Origin: a bacterium UBP11_UBA4055
GTDB taxonomy: Bacteria; UBA4055
Reading direction: 5' to 3'
Length of the DNA stretch: 52,337 bases
NCBI GenBank assembly: GCA_002382735.1
Contig: DFZN01000036.1
Coordinates: forward strand, 3,755 to 56,091
Shown in pieces: positions 43,706 to 52,309 of this stretch. Both the position numbers and the translations under genes were made by a program. The notes below the pieces were generated by a model. The model worked only from the letters and a program-made list of their open reading frames with translations. It did not search any database and was not told where the DNA came from. Every line of letters starts with the position of its first letter. The stretch's first letter is position 1.

Positions 43706-44827
43706 ATCACAGGTAAATCATTAAAATTCACAGCACTGCTTCTCCTTGTTCTCAATGTTCTTTCCGCAGAAGTCTTCAGACTGCCGGATAAAATTATTTT
43801 CGCCGGAAGAGAAGTTCCGCTTGAAAAAAATGATGTAAGGGAAAGACTGCAAAAGGTCTTTAATATTCTCACGCATGACAGAAGGGGATTTTGCCAGAAC
43901 CTCATAGATGTTCAGAACAGCTATCTGCCTCAGGCAAAAAGAGTCCTGTCGGAGTTCGGAGTGCATCCCGATCTTGCGTACATCATACCGGTCGAATCGG
44001 AGTTTGACCCGAGAGCACTTTCGCCTGCTCAGGCTTCAGGATTGTGGCAGCTCATGCCCGCAACAGGGAAAATGTACGGTCTCAGGGTGGACAGCTTTAT
44101 AGACGAAAGGAACCATCCGGAAAAGTCCGCGAGAGCGGCTGCCGAACATTTGAGAATGCTTTCTGACATTTTCCCCGATGATCCGTTCCTCGTCCTCGCG
44201 GCATACAATAACGGTGATTACAATGTCAGGACCACTCTTGAGAATCAGAAAAGCCGGGACTTTTGGTCTTCCCGTTCAAACAGCGAAACCGAGCTCTATG
44301 TGGAAAAGATTATCATTTACAAACTTTTACTTTCAGACCCTGAAGCATTCGGCTTTTCTGAAAATGAATTTCAGGATCATTCAAGTCGCGAAACATGCAC
44401 GATAGTACTTGGGCAGCAAGACCTTCCGTTCTCAAAGATCTGCGAATTGGCGGGCATATCCTACAGAGAGCTTTACAAGATGAATCCGCACATCAATTTC
44501 GGAAGCTACAAAGACGGCGGAAGTATAAGTAAATACACTTCGGCAGAATTAATTCTCCCTGAAGGAAGGTCTGACAGACTGATCGCAGAACTTAAAGACA
44601 ATAACTACCTTACAGGTTCGGATGCTGATACTTCACAAAGCGGTTTGAGCATACTTGAAGATATTTATGAAGTAAAATTCAATGACAATATAGAAAGCAT
44701 CGCGTTCAGATTCAGGACGGACTGGAGAAAGATCGCCGAAATTAACGATCTTAAGATAATCACACTTTCTTCTGGAACGGAAACAGCGGAAGTGACAGCA
44801 GGCCAGAAATTGAGAATAATAAGATGA
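43706..44827 (+). CDS. Membrane-bound lytic murein transglycosylase with LysM domain (MltD-like)
   Basis: It cleaves peptidoglycan glycan strands. The reading frame extends 85 codons upstream of the first conventional start (GTG 43961) and encodes a signal peptide (KFTALLLLVLNVLSAEVF) and the family's N-terminal region (FAGREVPLEKNDVRERLQ). The SLT domain has IIPVESEFDP (catalytic Glu97), ASGLWQLMPATG and AAYNNGDYNV. A degenerate and a clearer LysM module follow (YEVKFNDNIESIAFRFRTDW). The frame is closed by TAA at 43685-43687 and contains no ATG, GTG or TTG before the signal peptide. AAGGGAG lies six bases before ATC 43706, so an ATC start is the simplest reading; a sequence error is the alternative. 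The stop overlaps cdd. Confidence 0.85.
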   Translation: MTGKSLKFTALLLLVLNVLSAEVFRLPDKIIFAGREVPLEKNDVRERLQKVFNILTHDRRGFCQNLIDVQNSYLPQAKRVLSEFGVHPDLAYIIPVESEFDPRALSPAQASGLWQLMPATGKMYGLRVDSFIDERNHPEKSARAAAEHLRMLSDIFPDDPFLVLAAYNNGDYNVRTTLENQKSRDFWSSRSNSETELYVEKIIIYKLLLSDPEAFGFSENEFQDHSSRETCTIVLGQQDLPFSKICELAGISYRELYKMNPHINFGSYKDGGSISKYTSAELILPEGRSDRLIAELKDNNYLTGSDADTSQSGLSILEDIYEVKFNDNIESIAFRFRTDWRKIAEINDLKIITLSSGTETAEVTAGQKLRIIR

Positions 44828-45231
44828 GAACTTCTAAGGAAGACTTCGACAGACTTTTTGCGGCGGCAGTGACGGCAAGAGAAAATGCCTGCGCGTCATA
44901 TTCGAAATTCAAGGTAGGCGCGGCTGTCTTAACGAATAATGGCCATATCTATTCCGGCTGTAATGTCGAATCTTCATCCTACGGACTGACCGTGTGCGCC
45001 GAGAGAAATGCACTGGCGGGAGCTCTATGTGCGGGCGAACGGGAATTTAAGGCGATCCTGATAACGGCTGACACGCCCGGACCCATTTCTCCATGCGGAG
45101 CATGCCGGCAGGTGCTTTTTGATTACGCTCCCGGGATCGAAGTGATCATGACCAATGTAAAAGGAAGTTCGGCAACCGAAGATATCTCCGGACTTTTGAA
45201 GTATCCGTTCGGTTTAAGTGAACTTAAATGA
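44824..45231 (+). CDS. cdd: Cytidine deaminase
   Basis: The enzyme deaminates cytidine and deoxycytidine in pyrimidine salvage. The zinc site is complete: CAE (Cys58, catalytic Glu60) and PCGACRQ (Cys91, Cys94). The N-terminal YSKFKVGAAVL and GCNVESSSYGLTVCAERNA are standard. At 135 residues it is the short homotetrameric form. Its ATG overlaps the transglycosylase stop (ATGA), so it is translated from the same transcript. Confidence 0.95.
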   Translation: MRTSKEDFDRLFAAAVTARENACASYSKFKVGAAVLTNNGHIYSGCNVESSSYGLTVCAERNALAGALCAGEREFKAILITADTPGPISPCGACRQVLFDYAPGIEVIMTNVKGSSATEDISGLLKYPFGLSELK

Positions 45232-45253
45232 TGTTAAAATACAGGAGTGTCAT

Positions 45254-46249
45254 ATGTTCGAAGATCTAAAATGGCTTGTCGTTCTGCAGAAGATAGATAA
45301 CGAGATCTACCAGCTCACAAGTGAAGAGAGAAATATGGACAGCCATATATCAAGGATGAAACACGAGATCGAGGAATCAGCGATCAAGAGAGTTAAACTG
45401 ATCCGAAGGCAGCGCGAACTACAGGAGGACAAAGATAATTACGAAGCCGATATCGTTGACCACAAAAGGATACTTGACCAGAAGCAGATAGACCTCGACA
45501 ATGACAAGAAGACAAAAAAAGAGCACATTAAGAGAGAGGTAAAGAAGCTCGAGAAGGCTGTTGAGGTATTCGATGAAAGAGTGGCAGAGCTTAATGCAGA
45601 GATCGAAAATATAAAATTCGAGCTGGTTACTATAGATAAGAATATTTCAAGGATAGAGAAAAAGATCAGAGCGGAAAATAAAAAGAAAATCGAGATAGGA
45701 AAACTGACCGAAATGAGCGTCGAAAAACTTATTCATAAAAAAATGAGCGTCGAAAAACTCGTCAGAGTGCCTTTCCTGAACCATTATAACAGAATAATGC
45801 AGATCAGGAACGGAATAGCTATAACTTTCGTTACGGAGGAAGGCCTTTGCAACGGATGTAAGATCCATATCCCGTACCAGCTCCAGCAGAAGATAAAGCT
45901 CAAGGACGATTATAACATCTGCGAAGGCTGCGGCAGGATACTCGTCGATATTGAAATGCTCGCTCAGCCCAAGCCGGAGAAAAAGGCAGTTCCGAAAGAG
46001 GATATTAAACCGGCCGCAAAAGAAGAGAGTAAAACGAAAGCAAAGCCTGTAAAAAAAGCTGAACCGCAAGAGATTAAAAAACCTGTTAAAACAATTACTA
46101 AACCCAAGCCGAAAGCCAAACCAGTTGCTAAGCCTAAACCTAAATCGAAACCTGAACCTAAAACTAAAACGAAGGCCGTGGCTAAACCGGTAAAAAAAGC
46201 CATACTTGAGCCAAAAACTAAACCTAAAGCCACTAAAAAGAAGAAATAG
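45254..46249 (+). CDS. Coiled-coil C4 zinc-ribbon protein with long basic tail
   Basis: A 331-residue protein of the DUF164/C4 zinc-ribbon type. The first 190 residues form long antiparallel coiled coils (LQKIDNEIYQL onward). The ribbon has Cys199-x2-Cys202 and Cys223-x2-Cys226 (CNGC, CEGC). Homologues end soon after the ribbon; here about 94 further residues (238-331) are almost only Lys, Pro, Ala, Glu and Thr, with PKPKAKP-like repeats, so the tail is disordered and strongly basic. The coiled coil contains a short duplication, MSVEKL at 154-159 and 164-169. The start ATG 45254 follows AGGAG. Nucleic-acid binding is plausible, but its function is unknown. rlmN follows closely. Confidence 0.8.
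   Translation: MFEDLKWLVVLQKIDNEIYQLTSEERNMDSHISRMKHEIEESAIKRVKLIRRQRELQEDKDNYEADIVDHKRILDQKQIDLDNDKKTKKEHIKREVKKLEKAVEVFDERVAELNAEIENIKFELVTIDKNISRIEKKIRAENKKKIEIGKLTEMSVEKLIHKKMSVEKLVRVPFLNHYNRIMQIRNGIAITFVTEEGLCNGCKIHIPYQLQQKIKLKDDYNICEGCGRILVDIEMLAQPKPEKKAVPKEDIKPAAKEESKTKAKPVKKAEPQEIKKPVKTITKPKPKAKPVAKPKPKSKPEPKTKTKAVAKPVKKAILEPKTKPKATKKKK
45711..45759 (+). repeat. 19-base direct repeat inside the zinc-ribbon gene
   Basis: AAATGAGCGTCGAAAAACT occurs at 45711-45729 and again at 45741-45759, a 30-base period that keeps the reading frame and duplicates ten codons. The identity at DNA level suggests a recent slippage or duplication. Confidence 0.8.
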
Positions 46250-46254
46250 TATTT

Positions 46255-47295
46255 ATGCGGAAAAGATCGCTCCTCGGCTACAGATTTGACGAACTCTGCG
46301 GTATTGTTGAAAAAGCCGGGGGGAAAAAATATTCCGCAAAACAGATCTGGTCATGGCTGTATAAAAAACTCGTGACCGATCCGGATTCAATGAGCGATCT
46401 TCCAGTAATTCTCCGCAATTATCTCAGCTCGGAATTCTGCATACTGCCGCTCAAAATCGAAAGCTCCTTAAAAAGCTCCGACGGTACGGAAAAACTTCTG
46501 GTCAGACTTTATGACGACAACTTCGTCGAATGCGTAATAATCCCCGAAAAAGACCGTGTTACATTGTGTATTTCGTCGCAGGCGGGATGCAGGTTCAACT
46601 GCGCTTTTTGCGCAACTGGAAAGTCCGGATTTAAAAGAGACCTGGAGGCATCGGAGATCGTAGGGCAGGTGACTGCGGCATCTGAGTTTTACGGCAGAAG
46701 GATCACCAATGTTGTTTACATGGGTATGGGCGAACCGTTCGACAACTATGAAGAAGTGATCAAAAGCGCCGACATCATTTCTGACGACTCGGGGCTGGCC
46801 ATTGGCAAAAGAAAGATAACGATTTCAACTTTCGGGCACATTGACGGGCTGAAAAGGTACATTGAAGAGGATGTCAGGTACAAACTCGCGGTTTCGCTTC
46901 ATAACCCCTTTGACGACGAGAGAAACAGACTGATGCCCGCCGGCAAAAAATATCCGCTTAAGAACCTTTTTTTAGTGCTAAAAGAATATGCCCTCAAGTC
47001 AAATCGTAAAGTGGTCTTCGAATACATATTGATGAAAGGAGTCAACGATTCTGAAAAACATGCGGAAGAACTCAAAATGCTACTTTCTACCCTTCCCTCA
47101 AAACTTAATCTCATTAAATATCACGGCGTGATAGGAGGAGATTTTACCCCTCTTTCAGATGTATTGTCTCTGAAGTTTTACAGATACTTCTCAAAAACTG
47201 ACTTTCCGGTGGTGTTCAGGTCAAGCAGGGGCGAAGATATTGCCGCTGCATGCGGTCAGCTCAGCGCTGACAAAAGAACGGAGGTGCCGTCTTGA
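46255..47295 (+). CDS. rlmN: 23S rRNA adenine-2503 C2 methyltransferase (also tRNA A37)
   Basis: A radical-SAM enzyme that methylates C2 of A2503 in 23S rRNA. The iron-sulfur motif CRFNCAFC (Cys112, Cys116, Cys119) is followed by ATGKSGFKRDL and VYMGMGEPFDNY. The methyl-carrying cysteine lies in EDIAAACGQL near residue 335, with another conserved Cys at 105. The length of 346 residues fits. It starts six bases after the zinc-ribbon gene and its stop overlaps the next start, so it sits in a tightly packed operon. Housekeeping RlmN is more likely than Cfr, given the lack of other resistance context. Confidence 0.94.
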   Translation: MRKRSLLGYRFDELCGIVEKAGGKKYSAKQIWSWLYKKLVTDPDSMSDLPVILRNYLSSEFCILPLKIESSLKSSDGTEKLLVRLYDDNFVECVIIPEKDRVTLCISSQAGCRFNCAFCATGKSGFKRDLEASEIVGQVTAASEFYGRRITNVVYMGMGEPFDNYEEVIKSADIISDDSGLAIGKRKITISTFGHIDGLKRYIEEDVRYKLAVSLHNPFDDERNRLMPAGKKYPLKNLFLVLKEYALKSNRKVVFEYILMKGVNDSEKHAEELKMLLSTLPSKLNLIKYHGVIGGDFTPLSDVLSLKFYRYFSKTDFPVVFRSSRGEDIAAACGQLSADKRTEVPS

Positions 47296-49025
47296 AGTCA
47301 TCACTACTTCTCTTTGTTCTGATATCATCGGCACTCTTATTCTCTGCAGCGGAAAGAGACAGCGTTTATTTTGAGTATTCCGATTTCGGTACATACGATG
47401 TCTTGTCAATTCGTCTTAATTTCAGCCAGAACGATTCGCTGAGCAGCATAAATCTAACAGGGAACAGCATAAAAACTAATTATGACAGATACTCAAAAAG
47501 CGATCTGGGTATAAACGGAGATTTTTCGGTCAGGCACGGATATATGAAGTACGGGATGATACTTTCTAATGACTATGTCTCTAACAGTTCGATATCAAGG
47601 CCGACGCAGAACAATATAAGGATTCTTCCCATGGCCGGATATAAAAAGAACGGACTGAGTCTAAGAGCGGCTTTCGGCTACCTTGGAAAAACAGACGAGA
47701 TCTCGCAGCGTACGGGAAGCATAGTGATATTCGACGGCAGCTACGAACACAAACAGCCTTCGGAGAACATTTCGCTGAACACATCTTTCAAGGGCGACGA
47801 TACCGACACACGGTACAATTACGGTTCTGATAACGACATTCTGTATTTCAGGAAATTCGAGGATGGGTCGGGGAATTTTTCTGCGGGCGGAAACGGTAAT
47901 TTCAACCGTTATCACTTCAGCGATCTCCAGTCAACAGGGTACATGATCAGCAGGTATGAATACGATATATTCTCAAATTTATTTTACACACCGTCCCCCA
48001 ACATCCGCAACAGCACCGGAGTAGCGTTCTACAGCAGGAACAGGGATTCTTTTAAGGCCGGAGAAGAGATCGGCTACAATTCCAACTCCGATCTAAAAAT
48101 AACGGATGAAATATTTTTCGACAGAGGCAGCTTAGGTTTAAGCCTCAAAGCCGATTTTGACACGGGCAACGACAGATTTTCAGTCGATTACGATGAGAAT
48201 GACAGGTCTCTTTCCTTTTACAATATCGCGTTCTCAACAGGTGCGAACTACAGGTTCAAAGATTACACTTTCAGGATGTACGGACGGTTCGTCAAACACG
48301 AATATAAATCTCTCACATCATCCAACATCGAGGACAGGGACATTGTTAAGATATCACTTACTCCCGAAGCTGTCTATACAAAAACCGGCAATTTTACCTT
48401 ATCGCAGTCTTTCCCTCTCGAATACTATAAACTGGTGAACATCTCATTCCTGAGAAGCATCAACAATTATACTGACAGGGCGGTAAACTCCAATACAGAT
48501 TTCAGATATGACATTATTAACGATCTTTACCTTACAGGGAGCATAAAATTCAGGACATACTACAGGTCATACGATTACGATAAAACCTTTTCAAGCAGTT
48601 TCGTAATGAAAAATTATTCCGTTTCAGACACAATATCCTACAATATCTCAGAAAAAGCTGTCTCGAAACTTTCAACAAGATACATTTATGAGGAGTTCGG
48701 GAACTTCAATTACAGCGATTTTACAGAAAATCCAATAAATTTCAAGCATCATTACTATACTTCGGCATCCTTCTACTTCAATTTCTACAGTCACCTTAAC
48801 CTAAGGTCGGAATACTTTTTTTATGAGATCGACAGCTACGATTTTGATCAGGATGATTTTGACAGGCACGATCTTTCGAGGGTTTACATTTCGCACGGAC
48901 CGAAAATAGGCATGGAATTCCGGAAAAGGAACTTCTTTATTTTCTCGGGACTCGAGATCGAGAACTACAGGCTGTCTGAACGACAGATAAAATTCAGGCT
49001 CGAAAGTTACCTCTCGTTCAACTGA
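47292..49025 (+). CDS. Predicted outer-membrane beta-barrel protein, unknown family
   Basis: The family was not recognised. A 577-residue protein with a signal peptide (about residues 1-19, LLLFVLISSALLFSAAE). The rest consists of alternating strands rich in Tyr, Phe, Ser, Asn and Asp, with repeated hairpin-like phrases such as FRTYYRSYDYDKTFSSSF and SRYEYDIFSNLFYT, typical of large outer-membrane barrels in FCB bacteria. The start is TTG (47292-47294) with GGAGG seven bases before it, overlapping the rlmN stop. It converges on pgk-tpi: both stop codons lie in one TGATCA. Confidence 0.65.
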   Translation: MKSSLLLFVLISSALLFSAAERDSVYFEYSDFGTYDVLSIRLNFSQNDSLSSINLTGNSIKTNYDRYSKSDLGINGDFSVRHGYMKYGMILSNDYVSNSSISRPTQNNIRILPMAGYKKNGLSLRAAFGYLGKTDEISQRTGSIVIFDGSYEHKQPSENISLNTSFKGDDTDTRYNYGSDNDILYFRKFEDGSGNFSAGGNGNFNRYHFSDLQSTGYMISRYEYDIFSNLFYTPSPNIRNSTGVAFYSRNRDSFKAGEEIGYNSNSDLKITDEIFFDRGSLGLSLKADFDTGNDRFSVDYDENDRSLSFYNIAFSTGANYRFKDYTFRMYGRFVKHEYKSLTSSNIEDRDIVKISLTPEAVYTKTGNFTLSQSFPLEYYKLVNISFLRSINNYTDRAVNSNTDFRYDIINDLYLTGSIKFRTYYRSYDYDKTFSSSFVMKNYSVSDTISYNISEKAVSKLSTRYIYEEFGNFNYSDFTENPINFKHHYYTSASFYFNFYSHLNLRSEYFFYEIDSYDFDQDDFDRHDLSRVYISHGPKIGMEFRKRNFFIFSGLEIENYRLSERQIKFRLESYLSFN

Positions 49026-51002
49026 TCACTTTTCTATACCTCTGGCTATATCGGCTATCGCTTTAAAATCGTCCTTCTTAAGAGAGGCTCCGCCAATAAG
49101 TCCTCCGTCAATATCCTTCTGACCGAGAAGTTCGTTAGCGTTCGAAGCATTAAGCGATCCGCCGTATAATATTCGTGTGGAACCGGCAAAAGCCTCTCCA
49201 TAGTGCACTTTTAATAAATTTCTTATATATTCGTGCATTTCCTGAGCCTGATCCGGAGTGGCTGTTCTGCCTGTTCCGATCGCCCAGACTGGTTCATAGG
49301 CTATTACGATATTCAAAAGATCGTTCAGTTCTATCCCATACAAAGCGCCTTTAAGCTGTGCCTTTACCACATCGTTCTCCATTCCGGCCTCTCTCTGCTC
49401 AAGCTTCTCACCGACACAGATCACAGGCACCATTCTTTCCTTCAGTACCGCCTTGATCTTTTTATTAACAGTTTCGTCGGTCTCATGGAAATACTGCCTT
49501 CTTTCGCTGTGCCCGATAATGCAGTATTTTACTCCTGTCAGCTTGAGCATCTTCGCGGAGACCTCGCCCGTATAAGCTCCGGAGTTTTCCCAGAAAACAT
49601 CCTGCGCGCCAATGTCTAGGTGAGTTTTCTTCAGCTCCTGATATACGGGCCATATAGAGTTGAATACAGGCGCTGCCATTATTTCCACATTGTCGTCGTT
49701 CGGCATTACTTTCTTGAGCTCCTTCGCGAACCTGATCGCTTCCTGCGGCGTCTTGTTCATCTTCCAGTTGCCGGCGATGAGGAATTTCCTTTTGCCGTCA
49801 AAACCCATCGGTGTCAGACAGGCTATTCCGGGAAGTTTCTTTCCCTCCATGTATTCCATAGCCGCGCCGCCGCCTGTCGAGATGTGCGAGTAATGCCCGT
49901 CAAGACCTGCCGTTTTCACAGCCGCCGCAGTATCCCCCCCGCCGATTATCGAAATAAGGCCGTTTTCCTTTGTGTAGCCGGCGATGATCTGCGCTATTTC
50001 GAAGGTCTCCTTGGCAAAGTTCGGGAATTCGAAAACGGACATCGGGCCATTCCAGATCACCGTTCTGCAGTCCGCGAGTTCATCCTTATACTGCTTAACC
50101 GTTTTGGGTCCTATACCCATCGCGATCCAGTCTTTTTCCTGTTTTTCGGTATCGCAGTATTTAAGTTCGGTCTCGTTCTTGAATTCCTTTCCGCAAAGCA
50201 TGTCAAAGGGAAGAAGTATTTTCGTGCCCTTTTTCTCCGCTTTCTTCAGTATTTCTTTCGCCATATCGACCTTATCGGCCTCGACTAAGGACTTGCCGAC
50301 CTCGATCCCTTTCGCCGCCAGCATCGTGTTCGCTATACCGCCGCCAATGAATATTTTATCGGAGATGTCGATCAGCTTCATTATCACATCGATCTTGGAC
50401 GATATCTTGTTGCCGGCGAGGATAGTCGCCAGAGGACGCTTCGGTTCCTTCATCGCACCGCCTATGTATTCGATCTCGTTCTTAAGAAGATATCCGGATG
50501 CGACCCTGTCAAAATATTTCGCGATGATCGATACTGAAGCGTGAGCCCTGTGGCATACCCCGAAAGCGTCGGAAATATAAACTTCACCCAGCTCAGCTAG
50601 CTTTGCGGCGAACTGCTCATCGCCGGACTCCTCCTCTTCGTGGAACCTTAAGTTCTCCAGAAGAATCACATCGCCGTCCTTCATGCCGTCAACCAGTGCT
50701 TTGACCTCATCACCGATGCAGTCCGGAGCGAGAACAACTCTTTTCTTTATGAGTTCGCCGAGTCTTTCTGCGACCGGTTTAAGGCTCATTTCCGGAACTA
50801 CTGTACCTTTCGGCCTTCCGAAGTGCGACATAAGTATCAGCTTTCCGCCTTCTTTTATGACCTTTTTTATCGTCGGCAGAGCGTCAACGATCCTTTTGTC
50901 GTCCCTGATCTTTAACTCATCGTCTAAAGGAACATTAAAATCGCACCTTACAAGTACTTTTTTCCCTTTGAGCTCAAGCGAATCGATAGTTAAGGTATTC
51001 AT
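49026..51002 (-). CDS. Phosphoglycerate kinase - triosephosphate isomerase fusion
   Basis: One unbroken 658-residue frame holds two glycolytic enzymes. Residues 1 to about 398 are phosphoglycerate kinase: RCDFNVP (19-25), SHFGRPKG (59-66), HRAHAS, WNGPMSVFE (317-325), and the nucleotide loop GGGD (354-357) with STGGGAAMEY. Residues about 405-658 are a complete triosephosphate isomerase: GNWKMNK with Lys414, GHSERR with His498, AYEPVWAIGTG with Glu570, and LYGGSLNASN. All catalytic residues are kept in both halves. The same order is known for the bifunctional enzyme of Thermotoga maritima. A promoter and GGGAG precede the ATG; gapA and eno are not nearby. Confidence 0.96.
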   Translation of the reverse strand: MNTLTIDSLELKGKKVLVRCDFNVPLDDELKIRDDKRIVDALPTIKKVIKEGGKLILMSHFGRPKGTVVPEMSLKPVAERLGELIKKRVVLAPDCIGDEVKALVDGMKDGDVILLENLRFHEEEESGDEQFAAKLAELGEVYISDAFGVCHRAHASVSIIAKYFDRVASGYLLKNEIEYIGGAMKEPKRPLATILAGNKISSKIDVIMKLIDISDKIFIGGGIANTMLAAKGIEVGKSLVEADKVDMAKEILKKAEKKGTKILLPFDMLCGKEFKNETELKYCDTEKQEKDWIAMGIGPKTVKQYKDELADCRTVIWNGPMSVFEFPNFAKETFEIAQIIAGYTKENGLISIIGGGDTAAAVKTAGLDGHYSHISTGGGAAMEYMEGKKLPGIACLTPMGFDGKRKFLIAGNWKMNKTPQEAIRFAKELKKVMPNDDNVEIMAAPVFNSIWPVYQELKKTHLDIGAQDVFWENSGAYTGEVSAKMLKLTGVKYCIIGHSERRQYFHETDETVNKKIKAVLKERMVPVICVGEKLEQREAGMENDVVKAQLKGALYGIELNDLLNIVIAYEPVWAIGTGRTATPDQAQEMHEYIRNLLKVHYGEAFAGSTRILYGGSLNASNANELLGQKDIDGGLIGGASLKKDDFKAIADIARGIEK

Positions 51003-51046
51003 GTAAAACTCCCTTTATTTCAATCTTTTTAGTTGTCAGGTCAGAT

Positions 51047-51074
51047 AATATAAGTATTAAATTTCAGGTTTCAA
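51047..51074 (-). promoter_or_regulatory. Promoter of the pgk-tpi gene
   Basis: TTGAAA (51069-51074) and TATATT (51047-51052) with a 16-base spacer on the minus strand; the overlapping TATTAT would give 18. Confidence 0.6.
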
Positions 51075-51176
51075 AAAAATATTTAATTAAAATTTTCTTT
51101 ATTTTTTAGAATTTTTTAGATAGATTGAAATAAAATCAGAAGAACGGTCGTTAACATAACCGGCGGGAAAATAACT

Positions 51177-51767
51177 GTGGGCGCTGTGAAAAAAATAGCG
51201 GAAGAAAATGACAGGGAGCTTGTTAAAAAGTATGTCGAAACAAAAGACCAGAAGTATTTCGCTCGCCTTATGGTGCTTTACGACCGCAAACTGTTCAATT
51301 ACATAGTAAGAAGGATCGGAAGCGTTGAGAATGCGGCGGATGTTTATCAGACCGTTTGGCTGAAAATAGCGTCGAATCTGAACGGATATCGCGATGAGAA
51401 CAAATTCTCCAACTACCTTTTTTTCATTGCGACTAATGCCTGTTTCGATCACCTGAGGGGCTTGAAAAAGGATAATGAGAACTTTTATAAGCCGGTCGTA
51501 AGGGACGAAGATGACGGATCTGATTTTATCGAGAACATTTCTTCAGACGAAGACGGACCGGAGATCGAGAACGAGAAACGGGAGGACAGGGAAAGGCTGG
51601 AGGAAGCGCTCGAAACCCTGCCGGACGAACAGAAGGATGTGATACTGCTCCGGGCGAAAGGGCTCTCTTTTAAAGAGATCGCCGAAATGAAAAGTGTTTC
51701 GATCAACAGCATATTGAGCAGATACAGGTACGGAGTGGACAAAATTAAAAAGGCGGTGAGATCATGA
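51177..51767 (+). CDS. RNA polymerase sigma factor, sigma-70 family (ECF type)
   Basis: A 196-residue sigma factor with regions 2 and 4 only. Region 2 includes LYDRKLFNYIVRRIGSVENA, then ADVYQTVWLKIASNLNGY and FIATNACFDHLRGLKK. A very acidic linker (about residues 105-135) follows. Region 4 is LETLPDEQKDVILLRAKGLS, then FKEIAEMKSVSINSILSRYR. The start is GTG at 51177, or GTG at 51186; both have only moderate ribosome binding sites. The downstream gene overlaps by four bases and encodes a putative anti-sigma factor, the standard arrangement for envelope-stress or signal-controlled sigma factors. Target genes are unknown. Confidence 0.9.
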   Translation: MGAVKKIAEENDRELVKKYVETKDQKYFARLMVLYDRKLFNYIVRRIGSVENAADVYQTVWLKIASNLNGYRDENKFSNYLFFIATNACFDHLRGLKKDNENFYKPVVRDEDDGSDFIENISSDEDGPEIENEKREDRERLEEALETLPDEQKDVILLRAKGLSFKEIAEMKSVSINSILSRYRYGVDKIKKAVRS

Positions 51768-52309
51768 ACTGCGGAAAATACAAAAATATGATGCCGGAAT
51801 ACATTTCGGACGAGCTCGAAGATAATGCGAAAGCGGAATTCGAATCTCACATAAAAGAATGTACCGACTGCAGGTCAGCTCTCGAGACTGAAAGAGCTCT
51901 TCTATCTTTAATCGCCGAAGATATTTACGATATTCCCGAAGGTTTGAATTCCGACTTATTGTCGAAGCTGCCTGACAGAAAACATTCATTCCGGATAAAT
52001 TTCATGCGCTATGCGGTAGCAGCCTCATTTTTCTTCATACTGATAATGTCTTACTTTATGTTCGATATCGATCCTGAGCCCGTATCTTTCGCGGCAGTTC
52101 AGACGGAAAAAAATGCCTCAAATTATAGCAGCGGCTATGTGATAGGCTCGGAATACGACGAACTCATATCATTCAACTCTGAGCTTTACGACGAGGAAAA
52201 ATGGGTCTCCGATGAAACCGGGATCTTCGAATCCGAAAGCGATCTGATAAACGACATTCTTACTCTCGAGGAGCTTGAATCGTACGACAGCTATCTTACT
52301 TTGCTGTAA
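51764..52309 (+). CDS. Putative anti-sigma factor with zinc-finger-like domain
   Basis: A 181-residue membrane protein. The N-terminal zf-HC2-type domain has Cys3 and the core His29-x3-Cys33-x2-Cys36 (HIKECTDC), the ZAS motif that binds ECF sigma factors. One membrane helix follows (about residues 86-102, YAVAASFFFILIMSYFM). The C-terminal 75 residues are periplasmic, very acidic and rich in Ser, Tyr and Glu, with no known sensor fold. Its ATG overlaps the sigma stop (ATGA), which couples the amounts of the two proteins. Only 28 bases follow it in the window, with no further gene visible. Confidence 0.85.
   Translation: MNCGKYKNMMPEYISDELEDNAKAEFESHIKECTDCRSALETERALLSLIAEDIYDIPEGLNSDLLSKLPDRKHSFRINFMRYAVAASFFFILIMSYFMFDIDPEPVSFAAVQTEKNASNYSSGYVIGSEYDELISFNSELYDEEKWVSDETGIFESESDLINDILTLEELESYDSYLTLL

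Noticed and set aside
49620..50544. Long plus-strand frames opposite pgk-tpi
   Set aside because: They are antisense to a strongly conserved gene and lack start signals or recognisable domains.
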